64,000 nt of DNA from an uncultured Armatimonadota bacterium. Its GTDB lineage: Bacteria > Armatimonadota > Fimbriimonadia > Fimbriimonadales > Fimbriimonadaceae. Position numbers and translations under genes: made by a program. The stretch spans positions 1 through 64,000 of the forward strand of contig CAIYLG010000008.1 in NCBI GenBank assembly GCA_903927025.1, written 5' to 3'. The notes beneath the pieces were generated by a model. It was not told where the DNA came from. It made no database searches and worked only from the letters and a program-made list of their open reading frames with translations. Numbering within the stretch: the stretch's first letter is position 1; each line of letters opens with the position of its first letter. Positions 8,887 to 18,050 of the stretch are shown piece by piece.

Positions 8887-9962
8887 GCAGAAGGCAGAAC
8901 CATGAGTTCCTTGGGAGAGTGCGTCAGAATTTCGATTCCATCTTCTTTGATGAGGACATCGTCTTCAATACGAACTCCTCCGAATCCTTCAATATAGACT
9001 CCGGGCTCAATGGTCCAAATCTGCCCTGGGGCAATGATGTCGGTACTCGTTGGGCTCAGGCGCCCGCCATCGTGTACCACTCGCCCCAAGCCATGGCCCA
9101 AGCCGTGGCCGAAGTATTTGGCGAGATCTTTGCGGCCCAAAATCTCGCGAGCATTTGCATCGACATCCTTCGCCTTTGCACCTGCGCGAATCGCTTCCAG
9201 TGAGGCGAGCTGCGCCTCTAGAACGGCACCGTACACTTCATGGTGTCGCTCGGTGGCTTTTCCAACAACCACCGTTCGGGTGATGTCGGAGTTGTAGCCA
9301 TCCACCCTTGCGCCAAAATCCATAGTGACGAAGTCGCCCACTTCAAGCTTTTTCTCGCTTGGCTTACCGTGCGGCCTAGCGCTTCGGTTGCCGCTAACAA
9401 CAATAGAAGGGAAGGCAATTTCCGCCCCCTGGCGTCGCATGAAGAACTCGAGGTCTAGACAGATGTCAATCTCGGAGACGCCGGGCTGGATCATTCGGGT
9501 GATGTGTGCAAAACCTGCGTCGGCAATTCCGCAGGCTATTTTGATCTTGGCAATCTCAACCTCAGACTTAATCATCCGAAGTTCGGAGAAGATATCTGGG
9601 AGCGCCTTTAGGCGCACGGAACCCATCTTCTCTGCCGTCTTCTGCCACTGCAGATAAGTCGTCGTTGCAGACTCGAATCCTAACTCAGCGATTCCAAGCT
9701 TCTGGGCCTGCTCCGCCACAAAGACGTCGCCATCGACGGGCGAGGCAAAGGAAGCCGTCGGCATATCCGTAACCTCTTCCTGAGCCTGTAGCACGTAGCG
9801 GCTATCCGTGATAAAGAGTGCTTCTGTCGAGGTCACGAGGACACGACCAAACGTGCCGCTAAACCCCGTTAACCAACCAACGTTGACGGGGTCCGAGACC
9901 AAGACAGCTCCGAATCCTTCTGACGCCATGCGATCGCGAAGTCTTGAAATGGCACTCATCAA
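8883..9962 (-). CDS. M24-family Xaa-Pro aminopeptidase
   Basis: 359-aa metallopeptidase of the PepP/PepQ type that removes residues N-terminal to proline. The N-terminal creatinase-like domain ends near residue 125. The C-terminal pita-bread domain shows the five metal ligands in order: two Asp in [16 protein letters not shown], His in [11 protein letters not shown], Glu in WTIEPG and Glu in GVRIEDD. No signal peptide, so cytosolic. The start overlaps the aroQ stop by ATGA and its own stop overlaps the next gene the same way. The aroQ-pepP order is common in Gram-positive genomes. ATG 9962 or 9959 are both possible starts. Confidence 0.92.
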   Translation of the reverse strand: MMSAISRLRDRMASEGFGAVLVSDPVNVGWLTGFSGTFGRVLVTSTEALFITDSRYVLQAQEEVTDMPTASFASPVDGDVFVAEQAQKLGIAELGFESATTTYLQWQKTAEKMGSVRLKALPDIFSELRMIKSEVEIAKIKIACGIADAGFAHITRMIQPGVSEIDICLDLEFFMRRQGAEIAFPSIVVSGNRSARPHGKPSEKKLEVGDFVTMDFGARVDGYNSDITRTVVVGKATERHHEVYGAVLEAQLASLEAIRAGAKAKDVDANAREILGRKDLAKYFGHGLGHGLGRVVHDGGRLSPTSTDIIAPGQIWTIEPGVYIEGFGGVRIEDDVLIKEDGIEILTHSPKELMVLPSA

Positions 9963-10414
9963 ACGACCTCCCTTTCCAAGTTCAACAGCGCATTCAGGGC
10001 CATGATGTAGCCGTATCCGCCAAAGCCCACGACTTGGCCAATCGTGATCGGAGCGATCACGGATATCCGGCGGAACTCTTCCCGCGCGTGGACATTGCTT
10101 AGGTGCACTTCAACAATGGGCAAACGAACGCTGACAAGCGCATCCCGCAAAGCAATCGAGTAATGGGTCAGTCCGCCCGGGTTGATGACGATAGCACTTG
10201 CCCATCGACGATGCTCCTGAATGGTGTCAATCAGGACACCTTCTGAGTTCGACTGAAGGATTCGAACCTCGATATCCAGGGCCTCGGCCGCCGCTTTGAT
10301 ATCCTTATCCAGTTCGTCCAGCGGCTTTTTACCGTAAACGTCTGGCTCTCGAAAGCCGGTCATGTTCAAATTGGGTCCGTGAAGGACCAACACCTTAAGA
10401 TTGCTTGTTGCCAC
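9959..10414 (-). CDS. aroQ: Type II 3-dehydroquinate dehydratase
   Basis: 151 aa, dodecameric type II dehydroquinase of the shikimate pathway (3-dehydroquinate to 3-dehydroshikimate). Hallmarks: [18 protein letters not shown], carrying the catalytic Arg and Tyr near the N-terminus; the QSNSEG stretch; [17 protein letters not shown]; and [14 protein letters not shown], with the catalytic His. Full length for the family. It overlaps the upstream Trm112-like gene by 20 bases and the downstream aminopeptidase gene by ATGA, so it sits in the middle of a compact operon. No other aro gene is in the window. Confidence 0.95.
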   Translation of the reverse strand: MATSNLKVLVLHGPNLNMTGFREPDVYGKKPLDELDKDIKAAAEALDIEVRILQSNSEGVLIDTIQEHRRWASAIVINPGGLTHYSIALRDALVSVRLPIVEVHLSNVHAREEFRRISVIAPITIGQVVGFGGYGYIMALNALLNLEREVV

Positions 10415-10598
10415 TCAGCAGCTCCTCTAGCTCCACTTTCTCAATCACGTTTTCAGGCAGGAGATGAGGAATTCCGTCGACGACGGGAAAACCATGACCT
10501 GAGACCGAACAAATAAGATATTCGCCTCGCTGTTCAAATGGCGGGCGTTCCGGATGCAGGGGACATCCCAGAATCTTTAAAAACTCAGAATCGATCAA
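10395..10598 (-). CDS. Trm112-like (YcaR/UPF0434) small protein
   Basis: 67 aa, fitting the Trm112p-like family: [18 protein letters not shown], then [23 protein letters not shown], the usual LxCP...YPIxDGIPxLL pattern. Eukaryotic Trm112 activates methyltransferases; the bacterial role is less clear. Two Cys are present, fewer than in zinc-binding members. It overlaps the glycosyltransferase stop by ATGA-type coupling and aroQ by 20 bases. Placement after a glycosyltransferase is frequent for this family. Confidence 0.85.
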   Translation of the reverse strand: MIDSEFLKILGCPLHPERPPFEQRGEYLICSVSGHGFPVVDGIPHLLPENVIEKVELEELLSGNKQS

Positions 10599-11686
10599 CG
10601 CGCAACCTCTCGATACACTTCTGCGGTTCGCCTTGCCGTTTCAGCCCAGGAAAACAAGGGCTCTCGCCTCAGCCCGCGATCACGAAGCGAGTCGAGTTTA
10701 CTCGGATCGCCCAAAAGCCCGTCGATGGCCGCAGTCCAGTCCGATGGTTCCCAAGAGTCCATCACGACTGCACTATCGCCGGCCACTTCCGGCAATGCTC
10801 CACCAGCGCTGCACACCACCGGACAGCCGCATCGAAATGCTTCAAGGACTGGGATGCCGAATCCTTCATGACGACTCGGAGCCAGATAGAGATCGGCCCC
10901 CGAATATAGGTTGGACAGCATCTCCGTGTCGACGTACCCGGATGCCGTTCCACGCTTTCCCAAACTCATGTCTCCCCATCCCGCTTTGCCGCTGAGTACC
11001 AGACGGTGTGGAAATCGGCTGTCCAGACCTGATGCCGCGTGAACAGCCAGTTCCATATTCTTTCTGGGCCAACGGGTACTGACGGAGAGAATATATGGGT
11101 CAGTGAATCCCAGCCTCTCTGCAACCCTCGTCTTCGCCTCAGCACGATCCACCCTCTTAATCCAGGAGGGACAGGCGAGAGGAGTTGAAGTGGTCTTCCC
11201 CTTTGCGCAGGGAATAAGGGATTCAATCTCTCGTTTTGAAGTCTCTGAAACTGTGATGACCCTGCGCGCACGCCGGGCGGCAATGGGAACCGTACGGCTG
11301 AGAATAAGCCGATCTCGTGGCTTAAACCACTCGGGTCCAATCATAAAGGAGACGTCGTGAATCGTCGTAATGCCAATACTTCCGACGAGAGGACTGAGGC
11401 TGTACTGTGCATGGATCACCTTGGCACCAAGTTTCTTTGCAGCGAGCGGAAACGCGAAGAGACTCCACAGTCGCGAGGACTTGGCCGGCACCTGGTGCCA
11501 GGAAAAGTTTGGCGCCAAGACCATTCCTTCTGGCTTTGGAGTGTTCGAAATAAGCTTGAAGTCCAAATCCGAGGCGGAATCCACAAGGCCCTCTAGGAGG
11601 CTGGTCCAATAGGTGCTGTCCCCAGAGGAGGTGCCCATCACCAATCGCGCGTCGATTGCTACCGTGTCTTTCCCCATTGCGGTCAT
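10595..11686 (-). CDS. GT4-family glycosyltransferase
   Basis: 363 aa from ATG 11686 (a TTG at 11695 is also possible). GT-B fold glycosyltransferase of family 4. The N-terminal acceptor domain starts VAIDARLVMG. The C-terminal nucleotide-sugar domain contains ILSVSTRWPRKN, then LAPSRHEGFGIPVLEAFRCGCPVVCS with the ExxxxxxE-type motif, followed by ALPEVAGDSAVV. Likely transfers a sugar to a cell-surface glycan or lipid; donor and acceptor cannot be told. It heads an operon of five overlapping genes and is divergent from the Lys-rich secreted-protein gene at 11784. Confidence 0.88.
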   Translation of the reverse strand: MTAMGKDTVAIDARLVMGTSSGDSTYWTSLLEGLVDSASDLDFKLISNTPKPEGMVLAPNFSWHQVPAKSSRLWSLFAFPLAAKKLGAKVIHAQYSLSPLVGSIGITTIHDVSFMIGPEWFKPRDRLILSRTVPIAARRARRVITVSETSKREIESLIPCAKGKTTSTPLACPSWIKRVDRAEAKTRVAERLGFTDPYILSVSTRWPRKNMELAVHAASGLDSRFPHRLVLSGKAGWGDMSLGKRGTASGYVDTEMLSNLYSGADLYLAPSRHEGFGIPVLEAFRCGCPVVCSAGGALPEVAGDSAVVMDSWEPSDWTAAIDGLLGDPSKLDSLRDRGLRREPLFSWAETARRTAEVYREVAR

Positions 11687-11783
11687 CTTGCTCAATTCTG
11701 AACGCCAATCATCAAGGAACTATCTGAACGGTCGCATTGGTTCACAATAGGAGAATCAATCCGTTCCTATCGAATACATTGCC

Positions 11784-12188
11784 ATGAAAAAGCAGAAAAA
11801 ACCTATCGTGTTGGTCTTGTTACTGGCCGCCCTCTTTGGTGGCGTGATGTTCATGAACAAGCCGGCCTCCACAAACAACGAACCTCCAACGCCTGAGGTT
11901 AAGCCTGAGGAAAAGGCAGCTGTCGGCAACGATGTCGCCAATCAGATGAGCTCCGACAAAAAGGACGCCAAAAAAGACGACAAGAAGGTGGCTCCAAAGG
12001 AGAAGAAGGATGCCGATCCCACAAAGGCAATGGCTGACCGAGCCAAGCAGCTGGGCGGCCAAAATAACTCCCCGAGCATTCTGAAGCCAAACCTGGGCGT
12101 TCAGCCAAAGCCGAAACCAAGCGACAGCTCGATCTCCACCCAGTGGTACAAGGACGAATCCGCCCGAAGCCACGAAAAGGGCAACTAA
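11784..12188 (+). CDS. Lys-rich membrane-anchored or secreted hypothetical protein
   Basis: 134 aa. A short basic N-terminus and one hydrophobic helix (about 8-24, IVLVLLLAALFGGVMFM) form a signal anchor. The rest is highly charged, low-complexity sequence rich in Lys, Asp, Pro and Ala (the KKDAKKDDKKVAPKEKKD region), likely disordered and outside the membrane. No known domain. The start follows an 88-base intergenic region after the divergent glycosyltransferase operon. The stop overlaps the convergent ABC ATPase stop by 4 bases. Confidence 0.65.
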   Translation: MKKQKKPIVLVLLLAALFGGVMFMNKPASTNNEPPTPEVKPEEKAAVGNDVANQMSSDKKDAKKDDKKVAPKEKKDADPTKAMADRAKQLGGQNNSPSILKPNLGVQPKPKPSDSSISTQWYKDESARSHEKGN

Positions 12189-12961
12189 ACGGCTTCCGGA
12201 AAGACCGCGAGCCTTCCTGACGCGAGTGCGGTTCGATTGAATCGCACTCGATAGACTTCATCAAGAAGCGGACTCCTCAACACCTCTTCAGTTGGGGCAT
12301 CGATTCCAACCTTTCCTTCGTGAATGAGAACGGCACGATCTCCGACAAGGGTTGCGAGATTCAGGTCGTGAATGGCGACTACCGTCGCACGTCCCTGAGC
12401 CGCCAACTTTCTGGCTAGCCGAGCCACCACCAGCTGATGCTCAACGTCTAGGTGAGCAGTGGGCTCATCCAGCACCATGAGCGGTGCTCCCTGGGCAATC
12501 GCACGAGCAATAAGGACTCTTTGCTTCTCGCCGCCACTTAACTCCATAACTGACCGATCCTGCAAGTGCAGACAGTCAGCCTCTGCCATCGCGTCCTCTG
12601 CGGCCTTGGCATCTTCGGGCGTATCCCAGAGCGAATCCGACAGTGGCAACCGCCCCATCGTAACCACTTCGCGGACGCTGAATTCAAATCGAAAAACTTC
12701 GTCCTGTGGAACGTAGCCCACTCGAGTCGCAGCTTCACGATGTCCCATTGAAGCTAAATCACGGCCCCCAAGGTTAATGTGGCCACTGATGGGTGACAGC
12801 GTCTTACAGACTGATTTCAGCAGGGTGGACTTGCCGCTTCCATTCGGCCCCAAAAGCACCACAGTTTCGCCTGTGACTACTTGAATGTCAATCTGACTTA
12901 GAACTGCGTGACCGGGATAGCCACAGGACAGATCACAGCATTCGAGAAGCGGTGGGGCCAT
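12185..12961 (-). CDS. FecE/BtuD-type ABC transporter ATP-binding protein
   Basis: 258 aa, all ABC motifs intact: Walker A GPNGSGKST (about 38-46), Q-loop VGYVPQDE, signature LSGGEKQRV, Walker B LMVLDEPTAHLD, and H-loop VAIHDLN. The pattern (HLDVEHQ, then ATVVAIHDLNLA) is that of iron-siderophore/cobalamin importers. The FecCD-type permease and substrate-binding protein normally next to it are missing here. Instead it lies five bases after an MsbA-like exporter gene. It may serve an unlinked importer. Confidence 0.88.
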   Translation of the reverse strand: MAPPLLECCDLSCGYPGHAVLSQIDIQVVTGETVVLLGPNGSGKSTLLKSVCKTLSPISGHINLGGRDLASMGHREAATRVGYVPQDEVFRFEFSVREVVTMGRLPLSDSLWDTPEDAKAAEDAMAEADCLHLQDRSVMELSGGEKQRVLIARAIAQGAPLMVLDEPTAHLDVEHQLVVARLARKLAAQGRATVVAIHDLNLATLVGDRAVLIHEGKVGIDAPTEEVLRSPLLDEVYRVRFNRTALASGRLAVFPEAV

Positions 12962-12966
12962 GAAAT

Positions 12967-14982
12967 CTACTCCAACAGTCCGCCGCTGAATGCCCGGAAT
13001 AGTCCAGCATAAGAGCCGTCTCTTTCCATCAGCTCAGCATGACTGCCAATCTCCACTGTCTGGCCGCGACGAATGACGAGAATCCGATCAGCTCGGGCTG
13101 CAGTGGTCAATCGGTGAGCAATGAAGAGGGTCGTCCGTTCCTTCATCACCACATCGAGGGCTTCCGTCACCGCCTTTTCACTGGTTGCATCTAGGGCGGA
13201 TGTCGCTTCATCAAGCAACAGGATGGTGGGCTTTCTCACCAGTGCCCTGGCAATGGCAATTCGCTGGCGCTGGCCTCCGCTCAGGCGGATGCCGCTCTCT
13301 CCGAGCGGACTATCATATCCATGATCCATTTGGACCACAAACTCATCGGCATGAGCAGTGAGAGACGCTTCCCTAATTTCTGCGTCGGTGGCATCTTCCT
13401 TGCCGAGTCGGATGTTCTCCGAAACGGAACCGGCAAATAGGAATGTCTGTTGCGGAACAACTCCAATCTGCTTTCTGAGCCAGGAGATATTAAGGTCTTT
13501 GAGGTCAACGCCGTCCAAAAGGATTTGACCGCTGGTCGGGTCGTAAAATCGCAACAGGAGATCCGCAATCGTGCTCTTTCCTGCCCCACTTGGTCCCACA
13601 AGTGCAAGCGATGTTCCCGGTTCGATGGTGAAGCTAACGTTGGAAAGCGCCTCTGTCCCATCAGGATATGCAAATGTCACATTCCGAAACTCAATTTGCC
13701 CCCTGAGATCGGCAAGGATACGGCCGGCTGCGACGTCCACAACTTGGTCGGGCTCATCCAAGACTTCGCGATAAATTCGGTCTGTCGCTGCCTCAACCTG
13801 TTTGTAGGTGTTGCTGACGCCTCCCAACGATTTAAGCGACTGGTTAATCCTGTCGAACGCCAACATCAAGCTGGCAACGATGCCCAAGTCCAGTTCACCC
13901 TGGTAGGACAGCCAGCCGCAAAGAAGCAGGACCGTCGCAATGGCGCCTGAGCCAATCAATTCCACGAGGGGTCGCAGCGAAGCCAAAATACGCACACTGC
14001 GCATCTGACTCTCAAAACTCTTTTCAACTTCCGTGACATAAGAGGCCGCGATTCGATCTTCCGCCGAGAAGGCCTTGATGACTCGAGTTCCCTGAAGCGC
14101 CTCAGTTGTCACTGCGCTCAGTTCGGAGAGATCTTCCTGAACGGTAGATTGAGCACGCTTCATCCTCTTGCCGTTGTTGCCTATCACATAGGCCATCGGT
14201 GGAAGGAAAATCGCCGCTACCAGCGCAAGTCGCCACTCGTTGTAGAGCACATATCCAAGCGAAATCGCCGCCGTGATCGGCGCATTGATGCTGTCTCGAA
14301 GCACCGCTACCGCCAGTTGGAATACATTGACGTCGTTCGTGAGAACGCTCTGAATGGCTCCCGCACGCTTCTCGGAAAAATACGCAACGGGAAGGTGCTG
14401 AAGTTTGACAAACAAGCGCTCGCGAAGGTCGCTGGTCAACCGTGCTGAGGCTCTCGAAAGGTAGAAAACCTGCCCTCGAATGAACCAGTATCGGCAGCCG
14501 TACAGCACGATGACCATGCCGCAGTAGAACGCCAAATCCCAAACCTTGGAGATATTCCCGACTTCCTTGAAGTTGGCAACATTCAGTGCATCGAGCACCT
14601 CCTTCGGAGATTTGTGCAGCTCTGATGCCAAAAGGGTAGATGTAACGCTCTTTTCCTGATTCAGAAGTTTCTCTTCGATTCGCTTCATTGCGGCAAAGAC
14701 TTCTTCTTTGGGAAGATTTAGCCGGGAAGCAATCTTGCCGGAATCCTTCTCCAATCGATCTTCGAGCAACTTCATCTCGTAGTTGTGCTGCCGCTTCGAA
14801 GGGGCGGCTTCAGAGATGAGGGAAACGCTGCGGGAGACAAGTGGAAGAAATGCAACGTCGAAGAGCGCTCCAATGACCACGCAAACCAATCCGAACAGAA
14901 TGGCCTTCCGCTGCTTCCTCAACTCCAGGGCGAGGCGCGAATCAAATCGTCTGATGAATTTCAGTTTTGAGAGCGGCTTCAA
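12967..14982 (-). CDS. MsbA-like ABC exporter (fused membrane and ATPase domains) with an unusual TM1-TM2 insert
   Basis: 671-aa half-transporter. TM1 is at about 28-50. Instead of a short loop, about 95 polar residues follow (about 55-148) before TM2 (WDLAFYCGMVIVLYGCRYWF). The type-IV exporter membrane domain continues to about 400, then a complete NBD: Walker A GPSGAGKST, Q-loop GVVPQQ, signature LSGGQRQRIAIARAL, Walker B ILLLDEATSALD, H-loop IAHRL. The insert holds two similar helical units of the form ASxLxxxxKEVxxA. The start codon is TTG 14982. Likely exports a lipid, glycolipid or peptide. Upstream of the FecE-like gene, in the same direction. Confidence 0.9.
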   Translation of the reverse strand: MKPLSKLKFIRRFDSRLALELRKQRKAILFGLVCVVIGALFDVAFLPLVSRSVSLISEAAPSKRQHNYEMKLLEDRLEKDSGKIASRLNLPKEEVFAAMKRIEEKLLNQEKSVTSTLLASELHKSPKEVLDALNVANFKEVGNISKVWDLAFYCGMVIVLYGCRYWFIRGQVFYLSRASARLTSDLRERLFVKLQHLPVAYFSEKRAGAIQSVLTNDVNVFQLAVAVLRDSINAPITAAISLGYVLYNEWRLALVAAIFLPPMAYVIGNNGKRMKRAQSTVQEDLSELSAVTTEALQGTRVIKAFSAEDRIAASYVTEVEKSFESQMRSVRILASLRPLVELIGSGAIATVLLLCGWLSYQGELDLGIVASLMLAFDRINQSLKSLGGVSNTYKQVEAATDRIYREVLDEPDQVVDVAAGRILADLRGQIEFRNVTFAYPDGTEALSNVSFTIEPGTSLALVGPSGAGKSTIADLLLRFYDPTSGQILLDGVDLKDLNISWLRKQIGVVPQQTFLFAGSVSENIRLGKEDATDAEIREASLTAHADEFVVQMDHGYDSPLGESGIRLSGGQRQRIAIARALVRKPTILLLDEATSALDATSEKAVTEALDVVMKERTTLFIAHRLTTAARADRILVIRRGQTVEIGSHAELMERDGSYAGLFRAFSGGLLE

Positions 14983-15011
14983 TTAGATAGGTAGTGTGGC
15001 AGAAACCACTC

Positions 15012-16235
15012 TTAGAGGACCTTATCCAGCACACTAATGAGCCGATCGATTTCCTCAGGCGTATTGTAGTGGACTAGGCTGACCCTAACCACACCTTCCT
15101 CTAACTCTATACCAAGGGAGGAGCACAGCCTCACTGCATACATATTCCCGTAGCGGATTCCGATGTTGTGCTGATCCACTTCAGCAACAATTTGTGAAGG
15201 CGTCAAGTCGGCATGGACAAAACTGATCGTTCCAACGCTTTGCTCAGTTTCGGCTCCGAGTCCAATGATTCGAACGTGGCTCTTTTGCCTCAGAAATTGC
15301 AGGAAGCGCACCTGGAGGGGCAATTCCAATTCAGCGATCCCCTCAAAAGCTCGGATGACGGTCTCCCGTCCTTTCCACGGCTCCCCTGCGAGGAATGCAA
15401 AATAGTCCCGGAGCGACAAGAGCCCCGCACATCCCTCATGTGAAATCGAGCCAAGCTCGAATTTATACGGGATGCTTTCTCGCGGGATAAAGAAGTGGTT
15501 GGGGCCGGTGAGTTCGGCAAATGCCTCATGTCTTCCGAAGAGTGCCGCCATATGGGGCCCGTACACCTTGTACCAAGAGAAGACGTACCAGTCGACGCCC
15601 CACTTTTCGACATCGATAGTCCGGTGGGGAGCGTAGGCGACACCGTCTACGAAAACCTTTGCACCGTGGGCGTGGGCCAATTCTGTGATCGCCGACACAT
15701 CCACGACTTCGCCAAGCAAATTGGACACATGGGGGAAGGCCACGATTCTCGTTCGATCATTCAGGAGCGCCCGCAGGCTTTCAAGCGAACACTGGAATGT
15801 GTCCGGGTCCACATCCCAGATGCGCACCACGACCCCCATTTGAGCGAGTTTGGCCCAAGCTCCTGCATTCGCCTCATGATTGGTGGCAGCCACAACCACT
15901 TCGTCACCGGGTGTCCAAATGTCCGCATACGAGCCTGCAATGATTTGGATGAGGGCGGTTGTTGAATTGCCGAGCACCACTTTACCGGCTGTGCCTGCTC
16001 CAACTATTTGCTCCGCAAATGCATGAGCATCCGCCACAGTCTGGGTAGCCCGTTGAGACTGTGCATAGCCCGCGCCAAGCTGAACGTAATCCGTCAGCAT
16101 ATAGTCGCGGATGGCATTGGCAACACATCCTGGGACCTGAGACCCGCCTGCGTTTTCTAAGTAGGCAAATTCGTTTGAAAGGGCCGGAAACCACGAGCGA
16201 ATGGCATCCCGGGACGGAACAATTCTTTCTGACAT
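15012..16235 (-). CDS. Class V aminotransferase, cysteine desulfurase-like
   Basis: 407 aa from ATG 16235; the frame runs on to 16343 but there overlaps the preceding gene. Fold-type I PLP enzyme of the SufS/CsdA-like group (VC1184-type). Features: FAYLENAGGSQVP at the N-terminus, TNHEANAGAW, VFVDGVAYAPH with the PLP-pyridine Asp, and the Schiff-base Lys in FSWYKVYGPHMAALFG. No IscU/SufU or other Fe-S assembly gene is nearby, so physiological desulfurase activity is not shown; selenocysteine lyase or another beta-lyase activity is possible. Starts 7 bases after the Spy-like gene. Confidence 0.85.
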   Translation of the reverse strand: MSERIVPSRDAIRSWFPALSNEFAYLENAGGSQVPGCVANAIRDYMLTDYVQLGAGYAQSQRATQTVADAHAFAEQIVGAGTAGKVVLGNSTTALIQIIAGSYADIWTPGDEVVVAATNHEANAGAWAKLAQMGVVVRIWDVDPDTFQCSLESLRALLNDRTRIVAFPHVSNLLGEVVDVSAITELAHAHGAKVFVDGVAYAPHRTIDVEKWGVDWYVFSWYKVYGPHMAALFGRHEAFAELTGPNHFFIPRESIPYKFELGSISHEGCAGLLSLRDYFAFLAGEPWKGRETVIRAFEGIAELELPLQVRFLQFLRQKSHVRIIGLGAETEQSVGTISFVHADLTPSQIVAEVDQHNIGIRYGNMYAVRLCSSLGIELEEGVVRVSLVHYNTPEEIDRLISVLDKVL

Positions 16236-16242
16236 CAACGGA

Positions 16243-16899
16243 CTATCGAAGTCCGCCGGAGCCTGGTTCTGGCGCTGGAACAAAAGTTTTTCCGCCGAGC
16301 GCCTTAAACTTGTCTTTCTGCGCCTGGGTGAGGATCTTAGCAATCTCGTCGTTGAGAATCTTCTGATTCTTCTTCATCGTATCGAGCGCGTCCGGGAATT
16401 GAATCTCACCCGTTCGAACTTTGGCCCAAGCAGCAGCGGTGGCCTTATCCATTCGAGATTTCAGATCGGCAATCTTGGACTTCTCATCGTCGGTAAGGGT
16501 AAGCGACTTCTGGAAATCAGGCTGCGTAACCACGGAGTATCCGAAAAGCTGGACGGCAATCTCTTTCAGGCGAGTCTGCTGTGCCGCCGTAAGAATCTGA
16601 TTGACTTCCTCGACGATCTTCTTGCCAATGTTCTCCATTGCCTTCTTTCGGGCTTCTGCGTCGTCTCCAGCAGTTTGAAACGCTTCGGTAAAGCGAGCCT
16701 TGAGTCCCTCTTGAAGGTCAAAAAGCTTAGACTTTTGCTCATCCGTAATCTGCAGATCCGCACGCACGTCATCGCGCTGAAGCAACATCGCAGGATTGGA
16801 GCCCGCTCCTGCGCCACCGCGCATTCCCTGTCCCCACGCAGATGAAACAGTCGCCAGAAAAACGACCGAAAGGATGGTTGTAGCTTTTTTGAGATTCAT
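16243..16899 (-). CDS. Secreted Spy/CpxP-like helical protein
   Basis: 218 aa from ATG 16899, with an AAGGAAGGG ribosome site about ten bases upstream; a TTG at 16905 would add two residues. The N-terminus is a clean signal peptide (KKATTILSVVFLATVSSAWGQ). The mature part is all-helical and highly charged, with two repeats of an L(T/S)-xx-Q/E-K-like pattern (LQITDEQKSKLFDL and LTLTDDEKSKIADL), as in LTXXQ-motif periplasmic proteins such as Spy and CpxP. A role as extracytoplasmic chaperone or metal-stress protein is an inference. Confidence 0.75.
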   Translation of the reverse strand: MNLKKATTILSVVFLATVSSAWGQGMRGGAGAGSNPAMLLQRDDVRADLQITDEQKSKLFDLQEGLKARFTEAFQTAGDDAEARKKAMENIGKKIVEEVNQILTAAQQTRLKEIAVQLFGYSVVTQPDFQKSLTLTDDEKSKIADLKSRMDKATAAAWAKVRTGEIQFPDALDTMKKNQKILNDEIAKILTQAQKDKFKALGGKTFVPAPEPGSGGLR

Positions 16900-16905
16900 T
16901 GCCAA

Positions 16906-17097
16906 GTTTCCCTTCCTTAAGAAGAGAGGGTGCTATGCCCGCTGCTCAAACGCGCAGCGTGCCACGAACACCTCCACCGATCCCTAAGATTAATCTAAAG
17001 GACGAAAGAATGCTTCATTCTATAGGCAATTCTAACGAAACCGACGGCCGAAAAGTAGCACCGCATTCTCGGGCACCCAAGTTCTTGACTTAATCCT
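16906..17097. promoter_or_regulatory. Intergenic region with two short palindromes, probable promoter of the Spy-like gene
   Basis: No protein gene is visible in these 192 bases. On the minus strand a TATAGA box (17021-17026 read in reverse) is followed directly by the perfect 6+3+6 inverted repeat AGAATGCTTCATTCT (17007-17021). Downstream lies AGATTAATCT (16987-16996), a perfect 10-base palindrome. Both fall between the likely -10 box and the ribosome site, as expected for operators or a 5' UTR hairpin. No good -35 box is seen. Confidence 0.35.
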
Positions 17098-18015
17098 TCA
17101 GACCGCTTCTTCGGATATTGTGGTTAGCCATTGCCTGGCTCGGTCGAACACCTCGGCAGGAGTGGACTTCAACACCCGCATCAATGCATCCTCTGTCCGA
17201 TCCTTTCCACGTATAAGCCGTGAAAGATTGGTGCTCCGAGACTCGTTTGCAAGTTCACCCAAGACCAAGCTCAACTTCTGGTCCCCGAAGCATTCCACAA
17301 GGTAGCGTCCAATCCAACCTGCCTGCTGATAGGCAGCCCAGATACTGTCCTTTGTGCCATCGTCATCACTCCTGTCAATGAGCACAGCCTCTAGCCTGCT
17401 CGGAGTTAGCCAAGCCCTTTCGCCGGTGCAGAACCGGCGCCAACAGTCCGAATCGAATCGACGCTCCACCAAAACAGACACCGCCTCTTCGAGCCACCTC
17501 GGGGCAAGCCCCTCTCCAAGGTTCGAGGTGATCACGTGAGCATATTCATGAGCCACTGCCTGTCCAAATTCTTCAGGATCATCCACAAGGTAATTCGGCA
17601 GACAAATCTTCTCGTAGGGGTCCTTTGCCACGCAGTATCCAAACGGGTTCGTCGCCCAAGGAGCGTCGGTTTCCTCCGCGAGAATTGTCAAACGGGTTGC
17701 TTCATCGTGGCTCCAGCCGAATAGCGCTGCCGCTCGCTCGCACTCCTCAAGCGCACGGCTCGCTAGGATTTGCTCGAGACCAATGGTCTCGCACGGCACA
17801 TACTCGAGCGTCAGCCAGTCGGTTACTGAGATGACCTTGCTTCTTCGGCGCGTAATCGCCTCCGCCTCCATCACTCGATACCAGCGCAGCAGCTCTCCAC
17901 CATCCCCAATTCCAAACTGTTCGATATCCGCAAAGGCCCTGAGAACGTCGTCGCGGTAGTAATGCTCGAACGCGGCTTCCCAATGTGGAGTGTCTGCGGT
18001 GTGCGGATTTGCCAT
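17098..18015 (-). CDS. Gluzincin-like zinc metalloprotease (peptidase MA type)
   Basis: 305 aa. HEYAH at about 156-160 gives the HExxH zinc motif; WLEEAVS about 20 residues on supplies the third ligand, the spacing of gluzincins of the peptidase MA/thermolysin-like group. No signal peptide or membrane helix, so apparently cytosolic. The N-terminal about 100 residues are unassigned. The ATG is preceded by a GGAGG ribosome site seven bases upstream, one of the clearest in the window. Divergent from the zinc-ribbon gene 35 bases away. Confidence 0.75.
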   Translation of the reverse strand: MANPHTADTPHWEAAFEHYYRDDVLRAFADIEQFGIGDGGELLRWYRVMEAEAITRRRSKVISVTDWLTLEYVPCETIGLEQILASRALEECERAAALFGWSHDEATRLTILAEETDAPWATNPFGYCVAKDPYEKICLPNYLVDDPEEFGQAVAHEYAHVITSNLGEGLAPRWLEEAVSVLVERRFDSDCWRRFCTGERAWLTPSRLEAVLIDRSDDDGTKDSIWAAYQQAGWIGRYLVECFGDQKLSLVLGELANESRSTNLSRLIRGKDRTEDALMRVLKSTPAEVFDRARQWLTTISEEAV

Positions 18016-18034
18016 CAGTCGTCCTCCGTTTCAT

Positions 18035-18040
18035 CATAAT
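18035..18040 (+). promoter_or_regulatory. -10 box (CATAAT) ten bases before the zinc-ribbon gene
   Basis: CATAAT lies ten bases before ATG 18051. With the usual 6-7-base spacing to +1, transcription would start only about four bases before the start codon, so the mRNA would be almost leaderless. No Shine-Dalgarno sequence is present in the gap, and no convincing -35 box. Confidence 0.5.
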
Positions 18041-18050
18041 CTAGCGTGAA

